Part shown: piece after piece, positions 15,445 to 23,086 of the stretch
How the letters are laid out: each line of letters begins with the position of its first letter
Position numbering within the stretch: the stretch's first letter is position 1
The notes under the pieces: model-generated
Database searches by the model: none
The model's input: only the letters and a program-made list of their open reading frames with translations
Told to the model about the DNA's origin: nothing
Translations under genes and position numbers: made by a program
Origin: Arthrobacter celericrescens
GTDB lineage: Bacteria > Actinomycetota > Actinomycetes > Actinomycetales > Micrococcaceae
DNA: 64,000 nt
Reading direction: 5' to 3'
Assembly (NCBI RefSeq): GCF_003614925.1
Contig: NZ_QYLP01000049.1
Location: 10,231-74,230, forward strand

Positions 15445-16062
15445 ATGGAAACCACCACCCTGACCGTCGACGAGCGCTACCTCGAAGCCGCGGCAGCGGG
15501 CGAACTGGACGCCGTGAAAGCGGCCCTCGCAGACGGTGCCGACAAGGACGCCGTCGACCGCGAAGAAGCAACGGCGATCCTCCGAGCCGCCCGCGGCGGC
15601 CACCTGGACGTGGTCCGCGCGCTCATCGCCGAGGGCGTGGACATCGACGCCCAGGACCAGACCTGCTTCAACCCCTTCATCCACGGCTGCATCAACAACC
15701 AGCTCGAACTGGTGAAGACCATGGCCGCTGCCGGGTGCGATCTCAAGCGCCTCACCCGCTTCGGCGGCAACGGCCTGACCCCCGCGGCCGAAAAGGGCCA
15801 CGTGGAGATCGTCCGGTACCTGCTGGAGAACACCCGCATCAACGTGAACCTGACCAACACGCTCGGCTGGACCGCGCTCATCGAGGCGATCATCCTCAAC
15901 GACGGCGGCCCCGTGGCCCAGGAAATCGTCACCCTGCTGCTCGAACACGGCGCCAAGCCCGGCATGACGGACGAGCGCGGCGTCACTCCGTTGGAACTCG
16001 CCCGCAAGCACGGGCACCACGAGATCGCGGCCATCATCGAACGGCACATCGCCGCTTCCTGA
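15445..16062 (+). CDS. Ankyrin-repeat protein
   Basis: A protein of 205 residues made almost wholly of ankyrin repeats (about five to six units of 33). Repeat cores are visible as AAAAGELDAVKAALADGAD, AARGGHLDVVRALIAEGVD, GLTPAAEKGHVEIVRYLLEN, GWTALIEAIILND and GVTPLELARKHGHHEIAAII. No signal peptide or membrane segment is present, so it should be cytoplasmic. Bacterial ankyrin proteins mediate protein-protein contacts; a partner cannot be inferred. GGAGG lies 8 bases before the ATG. It stands alone between the divergent deaminase gene and the YciI gene. Confidence 0.9.
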   Translation: METTTLTVDERYLEAAAAGELDAVKAALADGADKDAVDREEATAILRAARGGHLDVVRALIAEGVDIDAQDQTCFNPFIHGCINNQLELVKTMAAAGCDLKRLTRFGGNGLTPAAEKGHVEIVRYLLENTRINVNLTNTLGWTALIEAIILNDGGPVAQEIVTLLLEHGAKPGMTDERGVTPLELARKHGHHEIAAIIERHIAAS

Positions 16063-16149
16063 TTTTTTCTGCCGCGTGTCGATCGGCGGTGCGCCCGTTC
16101 GTCTTGAGAGTGAGCCCGATACGGGCCACGATCGGATGAAGGAGGAATC

Positions 16150-16527
16150 ATGCGCTACACACTGCTGATGCACTACCAGGAAATGACCCCCGAGGAACTC
16201 GGCCCCGAGATGCTGGCACAGGGCGAGGCGGCCATGAACAGCTACGCCGCCACCCTCCAGCAGGCCGGGGTGCTGCTGGGCGCCGAAGTCCTGCAGCCCT
16301 CGCACGCGAGCACCACCATCACCACCGACGACGGCAAACTGAGGATCCAGGACGGACCCTTCGCCGACACCAAGGAGCAGCTGGGCGGCTACTTCCTGAT
16401 CGACGTACCGGACCTCGACGCCGCCATCCAGTGGGCCGGGCAGGCGCCGGCGGCCATGTGGGGCAGCGTGGAAATCCGCCCCGGCGCCACGCACACCGTG
16501 GACGGCGCCTGGGTGCCGAACGCCTGA
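16150..16527 (+). CDS. YciI-family (DGPF) protein paired with an ECF42 sigma factor
   Basis: A small protein of 125 residues with the ferredoxin-like YCII fold. The diagnostic motif is QDGPFADTKEQLGGYFLIDV near residues 62-80, from which the DGPF name comes. GGAGG lies upstream of the ATG. The next gene starts 9 bases after the stop and encodes an ECF sigma factor of the ECF42 type. DGPF genes are the conserved partners of ECF42, where no anti-sigma factor is known; the DGPF proteins are often regulatory targets rather than inhibitors. The biochemical role of the family is uncertain. Confidence 0.92.
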   Translation: MRYTLLMHYQEMTPEELGPEMLAQGEAAMNSYAATLQQAGVLLGAEVLQPSHASTTITTDDGKLRIQDGPFADTKEQLGGYFLIDVPDLDAAIQWAGQAPAAMWGSVEIRPGATHTVDGAWVPNA

Positions 16528-16536
16528 CCCGCTTCG

Positions 16537-17826
16537 GTGACCGGGACTCCAGCCGACGACGGCGGGGCGCGGGCGGCCGCGGAACTGGCCGCCCGCGCGT
16601 CGTACGGCCGCCTGCTCGCCATCCTCGCAAGCGGCACCGGAGACGTGCTGCTCGCGGAAGACGCCTTGGCCGACGCGTTCGAGCAGGCGCTGCGGCACTG
16701 GCCCGCCGACGGCGTGCCGGAGCGGCCCGAGGCCTGGCTGCTGACCGTGGCCCGGAACCGGCAGCGTGACGAATGGAAGTCCGCCCGGCACCGGCTCACC
16801 ACTCCCCTGGATTCCCTTCCGGAGCCTGCCATGCCTGACTCTTCGCCCTCCGCCGCGCCAGACTTTCCCGACCGGCGGCTGCCGCTCATGCTGGTCTGCG
16901 CGCACCCGGCCATCGCGGAGGACATCCGCGCTCCGCTCATGCTGCAGACCGTCCTGGGGTTTGACGCCGCGCAGATCGCCGCGGCGTTCGCCGTCCCGCC
17001 GGCCACGATGGCGCAGCGCCTGGTCCGGGCGAAACGGCGCATCCGCGACGCGCGGATCCCCTTCGAGCTTCCCGGGCCCGAGGTCCTGCCGGAGCGGTTG
17101 CCGCCCGTGCTGGAGGCGGTGTACGGGTGCTTGGCGATTCCGGCTCTTTCCTCTTCGGATTCCGGCCCGGCGGTGTCCGACGACGGCGGCGCGGGTTCCC
17201 GCCCGTCGCTCGCCGAGGGGCTGTTCCTGGCCGAGCTCGTTGCCGACAGCCTGGGGACGGAACCGGAGGCGTGGGCACTGGCGGCACTGGCCGCTTTCCT
17301 GCTCTCCCGGCCGTCTGGCGGGAGCTACGTGCCCTTGGAGGACCAGGATCCGAGGAGCTGGAATGCGGTGCTGATCCGGCGCGCCGAGGAGTACCTCCAG
17401 CGGGCGTCGGCGCTGGTCACGGGCTCACGCGGGCCGGGCCGGTTCCAGCTGGAGGCGGCCATCCAGGCCGTGCATGCTGCGCGATTCCGCAGCGGCCGCA
17501 CCGACTGGACAGCCTTGGGCACTTTGTATGCCGCGCTGAACACGGTGGCGCCTACGCTGGGATCGCTCGTGGCCGAGGCCGCCGTGATCGGCCGCCTCGA
17601 TGGGCCGTTGGCAGGCTTGAGTCGTTTGGACGGGGTTGCCGCCGCGCACGCTGAATGCGCGCGCTTCCAGCCGTACTTCGCCGTCCGCGCGGAGCTCTTG
17701 GCAGCCGCCGGGGACTCCGCAAAGGCGGCCGAATGCCTCGGCACGGCCTTCGAATTATGCGGTGAGACACGAACCCGCGAGTATCTGACGGCTAAGCTGC
17801 GTGGCATGGAGGAAGGCGCGCGATGA
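16537..17826 (+). CDS. ECF42-type RNA polymerase sigma factor with long C-terminal extension (DUF6596)
   Basis: A sigma factor of 429 residues, about twice the size of a standard ECF. Region 2 is at about 25-85 (LLAEDALADAFEQALRHWPA and RPEAWLLTVARNRQRD). Region 4 is at about 130-185, with VLGFDAAQIAAAFAVPPATM and QRLVRAKRRIRDA. The remaining 240 residues form the helical, TPR-like DUF6596 extension, including a recognisable FQLEAAIQAVHA and WTALGTLYAALNTVAPT; in ECF42 proteins this part is required for activity. The GTG start, 9 bases after the YciI stop, has no strong RBS, so coupling is likely. Environmental signal unknown. Confidence 0.92.
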   Translation: MTGTPADDGGARAAAELAARASYGRLLAILASGTGDVLLAEDALADAFEQALRHWPADGVPERPEAWLLTVARNRQRDEWKSARHRLTTPLDSLPEPAMPDSSPSAAPDFPDRRLPLMLVCAHPAIAEDIRAPLMLQTVLGFDAAQIAAAFAVPPATMAQRLVRAKRRIRDARIPFELPGPEVLPERLPPVLEAVYGCLAIPALSSSDSGPAVSDDGGAGSRPSLAEGLFLAELVADSLGTEPEAWALAALAAFLLSRPSGGSYVPLEDQDPRSWNAVLIRRAEEYLQRASALVTGSRGPGRFQLEAAIQAVHAARFRSGRTDWTALGTLYAALNTVAPTLGSLVAEAAVIGRLDGPLAGLSRLDGVAAAHAECARFQPYFAVRAELLAAAGDSAKAAECLGTAFELCGETRTREYLTAKLRGMEEGAR

Positions 17827-17897
17827 GGACAAAGTCGACGCGGTGAGCTTCTGTGGCAGGGCAACTGCCGGAACATTCGAATTGGGGGATTCAATTA

Positions 17898-18437
17898 ATG
17901 AAGCAGAATGCGGTTGCGGTAGGCGTTTTGGTCGCAATTGTCGGCGTGTCCGGATGCAGTGTCCCGGCCGGATCATTAACCGCACCCCCAGACACGGAGG
18001 ACGCTGCCATTGAACAAGCTTTCGCCACAGTTAAAGAATATTGGGCTCTCGAAGACCAGATACTGATCACCGACCTCGGTAAGGACCCAGAGCGGATCAA
18101 ATCCGTTGCTACCACTCAGGTAGCGGCTGACCTCGCCGGGTACGCGGATCGACAAATGCAATCCAATGACACTCCCCATGGCACCCGGGACGTGACCTTC
18201 ATTCGAGGGCGGGCTTCCGAGCGGAGCGAGGATGGGCGGACTTACCCCTTCGGTACGGCCGAAATGACTGTCTGCAATGACCTTTCCAGGACATATGTGA
18301 CTGGGGAGGACGGTACCTCTTATCCGCGACCATATCCAATCCGGCAGACCAACAAAGTGAAACTAGTCTTTGCGCCCGGCGAACGAAAATGGCTTGTAGA
18401 GGACATTCAGACCGTCAGTCCACGCGAGGAGTGCTGA
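17898..18437 (+). CDS. Hypothetical secreted lipoprotein
   Basis: A protein of 179 residues. The N-terminus MKQNAVAVGVLVAIVGVSGC is a signal peptide with lipobox GVSGC, so the mature form is attached at Cys20. The remainder resembles small secreted proteins in which ATVKEYWALEDQILITD is followed by a beta-rich region ending EDIQTVSPREEC. I do not recognise a family. GGGGGA lies 9 bases before the ATG. Its base composition is clearly lower in GC than its neighbours, with more A/T-ending codons (GTT, ATT, CAA), which suggests recent acquisition or relaxed codon selection. Confidence 0.75.
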   Translation: MKQNAVAVGVLVAIVGVSGCSVPAGSLTAPPDTEDAAIEQAFATVKEYWALEDQILITDLGKDPERIKSVATTQVAADLAGYADRQMQSNDTPHGTRDVTFIRGRASERSEDGRTYPFGTAEMTVCNDLSRTYVTGEDGTSYPRPYPIRQTNKVKLVFAPGERKWLVEDIQTVSPREEC

Positions 18438-18530
18438 CCCTGACTGCCCGAACCCGGGAGACCACAGACCTGTCCACTGTCATCCCTCCCCGCTAAGCTC
18501 CCCTCATGACTCTCAAGCTTCCTGAGCTAT

Positions 18531-18548
18531 CCCGCCCATCCGGGCGGG
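18531..18548. repeat. Short hairpin before the 51-residue Cys/His gene
   Basis: CCCGCCC (18531-18537) and GGGCGGG (18542-18548) flank the loop ATCC. No T tract follows on the plus strand. It may be a terminator remnant for the upstream lipoprotein gene or a structure in the leader of the small gene. Confidence 0.5.
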
Positions 18549-18573
18549 AGCTGATCCGGAAAAGGAAGCTGTC

Positions 18574-18729
18574 ATGGCACATTCACCCCACCGCCGCCAT
18601 AAAGGCTGCGCACTCTGCAGGCCCCATCAGTGGAAGGGCCAGGGAAAGGCCCGCCGCTCTCCGTGGGCGGTCAACCGCCAGCTCGGCCGCAAACGCCGCT
18701 GGAACCGTCGCGTAGAAGGCGACGAGTAA
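18574..18729 (+). CDS. Small basic Cys/His protein, 51 residues
   Basis: A short gene with ATG at 18574, TAA at 18727, and AAGGAAG 6 bases upstream. The product begins MAHSPHRRHKGCALCRPHQW and ends RRWNRRVEGDE. It carries HRRHKGCALC, with a Cys-x-x-Cys and flanking His residues that could bind one metal, plus a very basic C-terminal half with regularly placed Trp and Arg. Small proteins of HRRHKGC-x-x-C type are, to my recollection, widely conserved in actinobacteria and uncharacterised. Nucleic-acid or ribosome binding would fit the charge but is inference. A strong hairpin follows the stop codon. Confidence 0.8.
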   Translation: MAHSPHRRHKGCALCRPHQWKGQGKARRSPWAVNRQLGRKRRWNRRVEGDE

Positions 18730-18734
18730 GCTGC

Positions 18735-18767
18735 CCGCGGGGCCGGGAAGCCACACCGGCCCCGCGG
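18735..18767 (+). terminator. Strong hairpin after the small Cys/His gene
   Basis: A perfect 12-bp stem CCGCGGGGCCGG with its complement and a 9-base loop begins 6 bases after the stop codon at 18729. No T run follows, as is common for actinobacterial terminators. Confidence 0.6.
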
Positions 18768-18800
18768 AGGTACCCGTCCTACCTCAGCAACGCCCTGTGG

Positions 18801-18840
18801 TAGCCTCGACGGCATGGAGATTGAGGTCGACAGAATCTAG
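18801..18840 (+). promoter_or_regulatory. Possible leaderless promoter and 8-residue leader peptide upstream of the ABC-F gene
   Basis: TAGCCT (18801-18806) ends 7 bases before an ATG opening the short frame MEIEVDRI (18814-18840, stop TAG). The -10-to-ATG spacing equals that of the leaderless genes in this window, but no -35 box is visible. The frame ends 280 bases before the ABC-F start. Between them lie a hairpin at 18841-18858 and a short GGGC/GCCC stem at 18945-18956 followed by five T at 18963-18967. ABC-F resistance genes are often controlled by leader-peptide attenuation. The rest of 18730-19120 shows no supported gene. Confidence 0.3.
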
Positions 18841-19120
18841 CCGCCGGAGTTCCGGTGGCCATCGCCCCTCTTGAGCACCCGCAGCGTCCGAACGCCGGGT
18901 CCTGTTCCCGCAAACACCAAAGCAGGGAAACCCTTCAGCTCATCGGGCATGCGCCCCTCCCCTTTTTGAATCCCCGTCGCGTCCTCCCTTGACGCCACCT
19001 TCCCGGGGACCGGAACCACCGCGCCTCTGATTCTCAGCCATCACGCGAACCGCGCCGCGATGCCACCTGTCCTTTCCCGGTCAGTGCGAAGATGCGGCGC
19101 TCCGGACGAAAGACCACACC

Positions 19121-20731
19121 ATGAAATCAGCCATCTCCCTTCACAACCTCACTTTCCACTGGCCCGACGGAACCCCGGCACTGTCCGGTCTCAACGGCTC
19201 CTTCAATCCAGGACGGACGGGACTGGTCGGGCGCAACGGCACCGGCAAATCCACCCTGCTGAAGTTGATGGCCGGCCAACTGGAACCCAGCAGCGGCCGG
19301 CTGGAACGCAGTGGCGAGGTGGGCTATCTGCCGCAAAACCTCACCCTCAGCGGCGACACAACCGTCGCCGGTTTACTGGGCATCGAGCACATCCTCGCAG
19401 CCATGAAGGCCATCGAATCCGGCGACGTCAGCCACGATCACTTCGACATCATCGGCGACGACTGGGACATCGAGTCGCGGGCGGACGAACACCTGCAGCA
19501 AATCGGCTTCAGCTCTGCCGACCTCCAGCGGCGCGTCGCCGAAGTCTCCGGCGGCGAGGCGATGCTCATCGCCGTGACCGGCCTGCGGATCCGGCGAACA
19601 CCCATCACGCTGCTGGACGAGCCCACCAACAACCTCGACCGCTCCACCCGCCGCCAGCTGACCGCCATGGTGGACGAATGGCCCGGCACCCTGGTGGTGG
19701 TCAGCCACGACCAGGAGCTCCTGGAACGCATGGACAACACCACCGAGCTGCATGCCGGCGCGCTGGAGACCTTCGGGGGCCCGTACAGCGACTGGAAGGC
19801 CCACCGGGAACAGGAACAGGCCGCCGCTACGCAGGCCGCGCAGACCGCCCAACAGGCCCTCAAGGTCGAGAAACGGCAGCGCGCGGAGGCCGAAACCAAG
19901 CTGGCCCGCCGGGAACGGACGGCGCAGAAAACCCAGAAAGACGGCGGCATCCCGAAAATCCTGGCAGGAAAGCGGGCGAGCAATGCCCAAGTCTCCGCAG
20001 GGAAGCTGCGCGGCACCCTGGAGGACAAGATCGTTGCGGCGCAGGCCGCCGTCGACGCCGCGGACGCCAGGGTTCGGGACGAGCAGCACATCAGGCTCGA
20101 GCTGCCGGACCCGCAGGTGCCGCGAGGAAAGCGGATCGCGGAAATCCACGACGGCGGCCGCACCTTCGTCATCCAGGGTCCGGAGCGCGTGGCGCTTGTT
20201 GGCCCGAACGGCTCCGGCAAGTCGACCGTGCTTGCCCGGCTGCTGGTCGGCAGCGCTTCTCCAGCGGGTCCGCATGGGGTACTGCTCACCGATCGCGTCG
20301 GGTACCTTCCCCAACGGCTGGACGGGCTCGACGACGGCGCGAGCGCCCTGGCGAACGTGCAGTCCGTGGCGCCCTCGACGCCGTCGGGAACCATCCGTAA
20401 CCGGCTGGCACGGCTGCTGCTGCGCGGGCCGGCGGCGGACCGGCCGGTGGCGACACTCTCCGGCGGCGAACGCTTCCGGGTGAGCCTTGCGAAACTCCTC
20501 CTGGCCGAGCCGCCCGCGCAACTGCTGGTCCTGGACGAGCCCACCAACAACCTGGACATCTCCAGCGTGGAACAGCTCGCCGAAGCCCTGGATTCCTACA
20601 ACGGCGCCGTTCTGGTCGTCAGCCACGACTTCGCGTTCCTGGAACGGCTCGGCATCGACACCGTGCTGGAGCTCGGCGCGGATGGCCGGCTCCAGCAGCG
20701 GCGAAACCTGGAGGAAGTTGCCTGGGACTAG
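19121..20731 (+). CDS. ABC-F family ATPase (ribosome-associated type)
   Basis: A soluble tandem ATPase of 536 residues without membrane segments. The first ATPase has Walker A VGRNGTGKST (near 38-47), signature VSGGEA and Walker B TLLDEPTNNLDRS. The second has Walker A VGPNGSGKST (near 359-368), signature LSGGER and Walker B LVLDEPTNNLDIS. The region between (about 225-320) is highly charged and helical (QQALKVEKRQRAEAETKLAR), corresponding to the interdomain linker that reaches into the ribosome in ABC-F proteins. Members either tune translation or protect ribosomes from antibiotics. The length and short first signature suggest an actinobacterial subgroup close to antibiotic-resistance members, but this cannot be decided here. 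Confidence 0.9.
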   Translation: MKSAISLHNLTFHWPDGTPALSGLNGSFNPGRTGLVGRNGTGKSTLLKLMAGQLEPSSGRLERSGEVGYLPQNLTLSGDTTVAGLLGIEHILAAMKAIESGDVSHDHFDIIGDDWDIESRADEHLQQIGFSSADLQRRVAEVSGGEAMLIAVTGLRIRRTPITLLDEPTNNLDRSTRRQLTAMVDEWPGTLVVVSHDQELLERMDNTTELHAGALETFGGPYSDWKAHREQEQAAATQAAQTAQQALKVEKRQRAEAETKLARRERTAQKTQKDGGIPKILAGKRASNAQVSAGKLRGTLEDKIVAAQAAVDAADARVRDEQHIRLELPDPQVPRGKRIAEIHDGGRTFVIQGPERVALVGPNGSGKSTVLARLLVGSASPAGPHGVLLTDRVGYLPQRLDGLDDGASALANVQSVAPSTPSGTIRNRLARLLLRGPAADRPVATLSGGERFRVSLAKLLLAEPPAQLLVLDEPTNNLDISSVEQLAEALDSYNGAVLVVSHDFAFLERLGIDTVLELGADGRLQQRRNLEEVAWD

Positions 20732-20741
20732 CCGTGCGGGA

Positions 20742-21527
20742 CTAGCTCAGGACGATGTCGCGAGTGGCGTGGTTGTACGTGAAGGTGACCTTGCCGCCGT
20801 CGTGGTGCAGTTCGTGGTTGGCGCCGTCACGGACGCCGAACGCGCCGTAGTTCTCATCCCACGCGCGGTTCAGCGCGATCTTGTAGGTGTAGAAACCGGC
20901 GGGCAGCTCGGCGGTGAGGGTCCAGAGCTTCTTGCGGGCGTTGTACTTCATCTGGACTTCGTCGTGCTGGGGAGCCCAGTCCTCCGGCGCGCCGAGGATC
21001 GTGCTGAAGTCACCGGCGACGGCGACGGCGGAAGGCTGCTCGAGCTTCGGCTCCTTCGCGGCGGGTGCCTTCTTCGCGGGGGCTTCCGCCGCCGTCGTGC
21101 TTGCAGTCTTGCTCGCAGCAGACTTCCGGGCGGTGGACTTCTTGGCGGCCGGCTTCTTGGGAGCCTCCGGCAGCGGGGTTCCCTCCGGGACGGGGGTTCC
21201 CGAGGCGAGGGCTGCGGCGAATTCCTCCGGCTTGGCGAAGGCGACCGTGGCGCGCAGGCCGTCGTCGGTGATGGTCCAGCCGGAGCGGCCCTTGACCAGC
21301 CAGCTCGCCTTGACCAGCTTGGCGGTGGCGGTGGTCAATGCCTTGTGGCCACGCGGAATGCCGCCGCTCAGGAGCTCGGATTCGTGGTCGTTGAAGGGCA
21401 CGCGCGAGGCCGCTTCGGCCAGGACTTCGCCGGCGTTCAAAGTGGTTTCGGACCAGGTTCCCTCGGCCAGTACGTCGAGGACGGTCTTGAGACGGGCGAT
21501 GCTGTTGTCGGCGGCAGTCTTGGCCAT
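20742..21527 (-). CDS. X25-like (pullulanase-associated) C-terminal domain with H1-like basic linker
   Basis: A protein of 261 residues in three parts. Residues 1-105 form a helical, winged-helix-like domain (ARLKTVLDVLAEGTWSETTL and LVKGRSGWTITDDGLRATVAF). Residues 115-165 are an Ala/Lys/Pro linker with repeats such as KKPAAKKSTARKSAASK, resembling histone H1 tails. Residues 170-261 resemble the X25 immunoglobulin-like domain of amylopullulanases (VAGDFSTILGAPEDWAP, ELPAGFYTYKIALNRAWDEN and YGAFGVRDGANHELHH). No signal peptide is visible, so an intracellular glycogen- or DNA-related role is possible. GGAG lies 6 bases before the ATG. Confidence 0.7.
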   Translation of the reverse strand: MAKTAADNSIARLKTVLDVLAEGTWSETTLNAGEVLAEAASRVPFNDHESELLSGGIPRGHKALTTATAKLVKASWLVKGRSGWTITDDGLRATVAFAKPEEFAAALASGTPVPEGTPLPEAPKKPAAKKSTARKSAASKTASTTAAEAPAKKAPAAKEPKLEQPSAVAVAGDFSTILGAPEDWAPQHDEVQMKYNARKKLWTLTAELPAGFYTYKIALNRAWDENYGAFGVRDGANHELHHDGGKVTFTYNHATRDIVLS

Positions 21528-21674
21528 GTGGCTCCTTCAGCGGCGGGTATTTGCTTGCAGTCTGCCAAGCTTCTGTAAATTCCGGGTACCGCAACCGGTT
21601 AACTCCGTGTGTCGTGACCCACTGTTACGCCGACAGACGCCCAAGTGAGTGCGGAGTCTCGGGTAGGGGTGGTT

Positions 21675-22700
21675 TCAGCTCGAAACCGAACCGGCAGCCT
21701 CTTCCCACGCCCGCACCTCGCCCAGCAGTTCCGCCTTGCGCGCCTCGGAGGCGAACGACGAACGGATCGAGTTTGCCGCGAGAGCCGACTGCTCCGCTGC
21801 CGTCAGGCCGTGGACAGCCGCGAGCTGGCCAAAGTTGTCGTCCACATAACCGCCGAAGTACGCGGGGTCATCCGAATTCACGCTGACGTTCAGGCCCGCG
21901 GACAGCATCGCCGGCAGGGGGTGGTCGGCCAGGGTGTCCACAGCACGCAGCCGCACATTGGAAAGCGGGCAAACCGTCAGCGGGATCTGCTCCTCCACAA
22001 GGCGCTGCACCAGTGCCGGGTCTTCCATGCAGCGGATGCCGTGGTCAATCCGTTCGACGCCCAGCAGGTCCAACGAGTCGGTGATGTACGACGCCGGCCC
22101 CTCCTCACCCGCGTGGGCGATCCGGCGCAGTCCGGCTTCCGCCGCGCGCTGGTAAAGGCGAACAAATTTCGACGGCGGGTTGCCCACTTCGGCGGAATCC
22201 AGGCCAATGCCTGCGATCGGGGCGTTCATCGCCAGGAGCTGCTCAAAGACGTCCAAAGCGTCGTCTTCAGGCAGATCGCGCAGGAAAGCGGCAATCAGGA
22301 GGGTCGAGACGCCGAACCCCTCCTCCGACGTCGCGAGGGCCGACGCAACGCCATTCACGCACGTCTCAAGCGAAACACCCCGGGAAACGTGGGCCTGCGG
22401 GTCCATCATCACCTCGACATGCCGCACACCGCCCGCCGCTGCCCGGGCCAGGTAGGCGCGGGTCATGTCAGCGAAGTCCTGCTCGGTGCGCAGGACTGCC
22501 ATATTGGCGTAGTAGAGGTCGAGGAATGACTGCAGGTCGGTGAATTCGTAGCGCGAACGAAGCTCGTCGAGGTCCGCATACGGGAGCTCGATGCCGTTCC
22601 GCTCCGCGAGGGCGAAGATCAGCTCCGGCTGGAGCGTCCCTTCGATGTGCAGGTGCAGTTCGGCCACCGGGAGTGCTGTGTTCGCGCCATGAGTTTCCAC
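21675..22700 (-). CDS. Adenine deaminase (adenosine-deaminase fold)
   Basis: A 341-residue zinc hydrolase of the adenosine/adenine deaminase family. Metal ligands are HLHIEG (near 16-21), HAGEE (H near 197), then SDDPAYFGGY (D near 277). The N-terminal AELHLHIEGTLQPELIFALA is more like bacterial adenine deaminase (PA0148 type) than adenosine deaminase, which usually has HVHLDG, so conversion of adenine to hypoxanthine in purine salvage is favoured. The GTG at 22700 is supported by TAGTCT placed 6 bases upstream, giving a leaderless mRNA. The nearby guanine-deaminase-like gene may belong to the same purine economy. Confidence 0.87.
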   Translation of the reverse strand: METHGANTALPVAELHLHIEGTLQPELIFALAERNGIELPYADLDELRSRYEFTDLQSFLDLYYANMAVLRTEQDFADMTRAYLARAAAGGVRHVEVMMDPQAHVSRGVSLETCVNGVASALATSEEGFGVSTLLIAAFLRDLPEDDALDVFEQLLAMNAPIAGIGLDSAEVGNPPSKFVRLYQRAAEAGLRRIAHAGEEGPASYITDSLDLLGVERIDHGIRCMEDPALVQRLVEEQIPLTVCPLSNVRLRAVDTLADHPLPAMLSAGLNVSVNSDDPAYFGGYVDDNFGQLAAVHGLTAAEQSALAANSIRSSFASEARKAELLGEVRAWEEAAGSVSS

Positions 22701-22706
22701 CCGACA

Positions 22707-22712
22707 AGACTA
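22707..22712 (-). promoter_or_regulatory. -10 box of the leaderless adenine deaminase transcript
   Basis: TAGTCT on the minus strand, followed by TGTCGG and the GTG start codon. No ribosome binding site is present. Confidence 0.55.
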
Positions 22713-22821
22713 CCTGCGAGGGCCCCTGGCCGAGCTTGCTAGGCCTGGGAGCAGGCTCGTCGCTAGCTTGGCGCTCAGGGTGGGGGTCTCGCGTGGGAGC
22801 GGCGTGTTTGCCCCGGCGAGA

Positions 22822-23010
22822 GCGGGCGGAACCCCTTGGCGCCGCGCCGAAGGCGGGCGGAACCCCTTGGGCCGCCGCTCGAAGCCGCAGCCGGCAGAGG
22901 AAGTCACCCGCAGGCTCCCCCACCGCTCCACACAAACTACCGCCCCATGATCCATCACCTTTTCTGTAGGCGTCCGCGCCATTGCGTCTGTAGGCGTCCG
23001 CGCCATTGCG
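22822..23010. repeat. Direct repeats in the intergenic region before the 13E12 gene
   Basis: The 386-base gap 22701-23086 contains an 18-base direct repeat GCGGGCGGAACCCCTTGG at 22822-22839 and 22853-22870 (31-base period). It also contains a perfect 24-base tandem duplication at 22963-22986 and 22987-23010 (unit begins TCTGTAGGCGTCCG). No gene can be supported here; a 102-codon minus-strand frame across it is composed of the repeats. Confidence 0.75.
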
Positions 23011-23086
23011 CCGCTCAAGGCGGATTCCGAGGCTGCGACCCAGGCCGAGCGCTATTTTTGTCAGTGCCTCATGGCAGAGTCGGGTT

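Noticed and set aside
18837..19019. Minus-strand frame of 60 codons in the gap before the ABC-F gene (possible MPDELKGFPALVF protein)
   Set aside because: An RBS-like GGAGGGG precedes an internal ATG, but there is no family resemblance, codon use is mixed and the region may be a leader of the ABC-F gene. Too weak to list.
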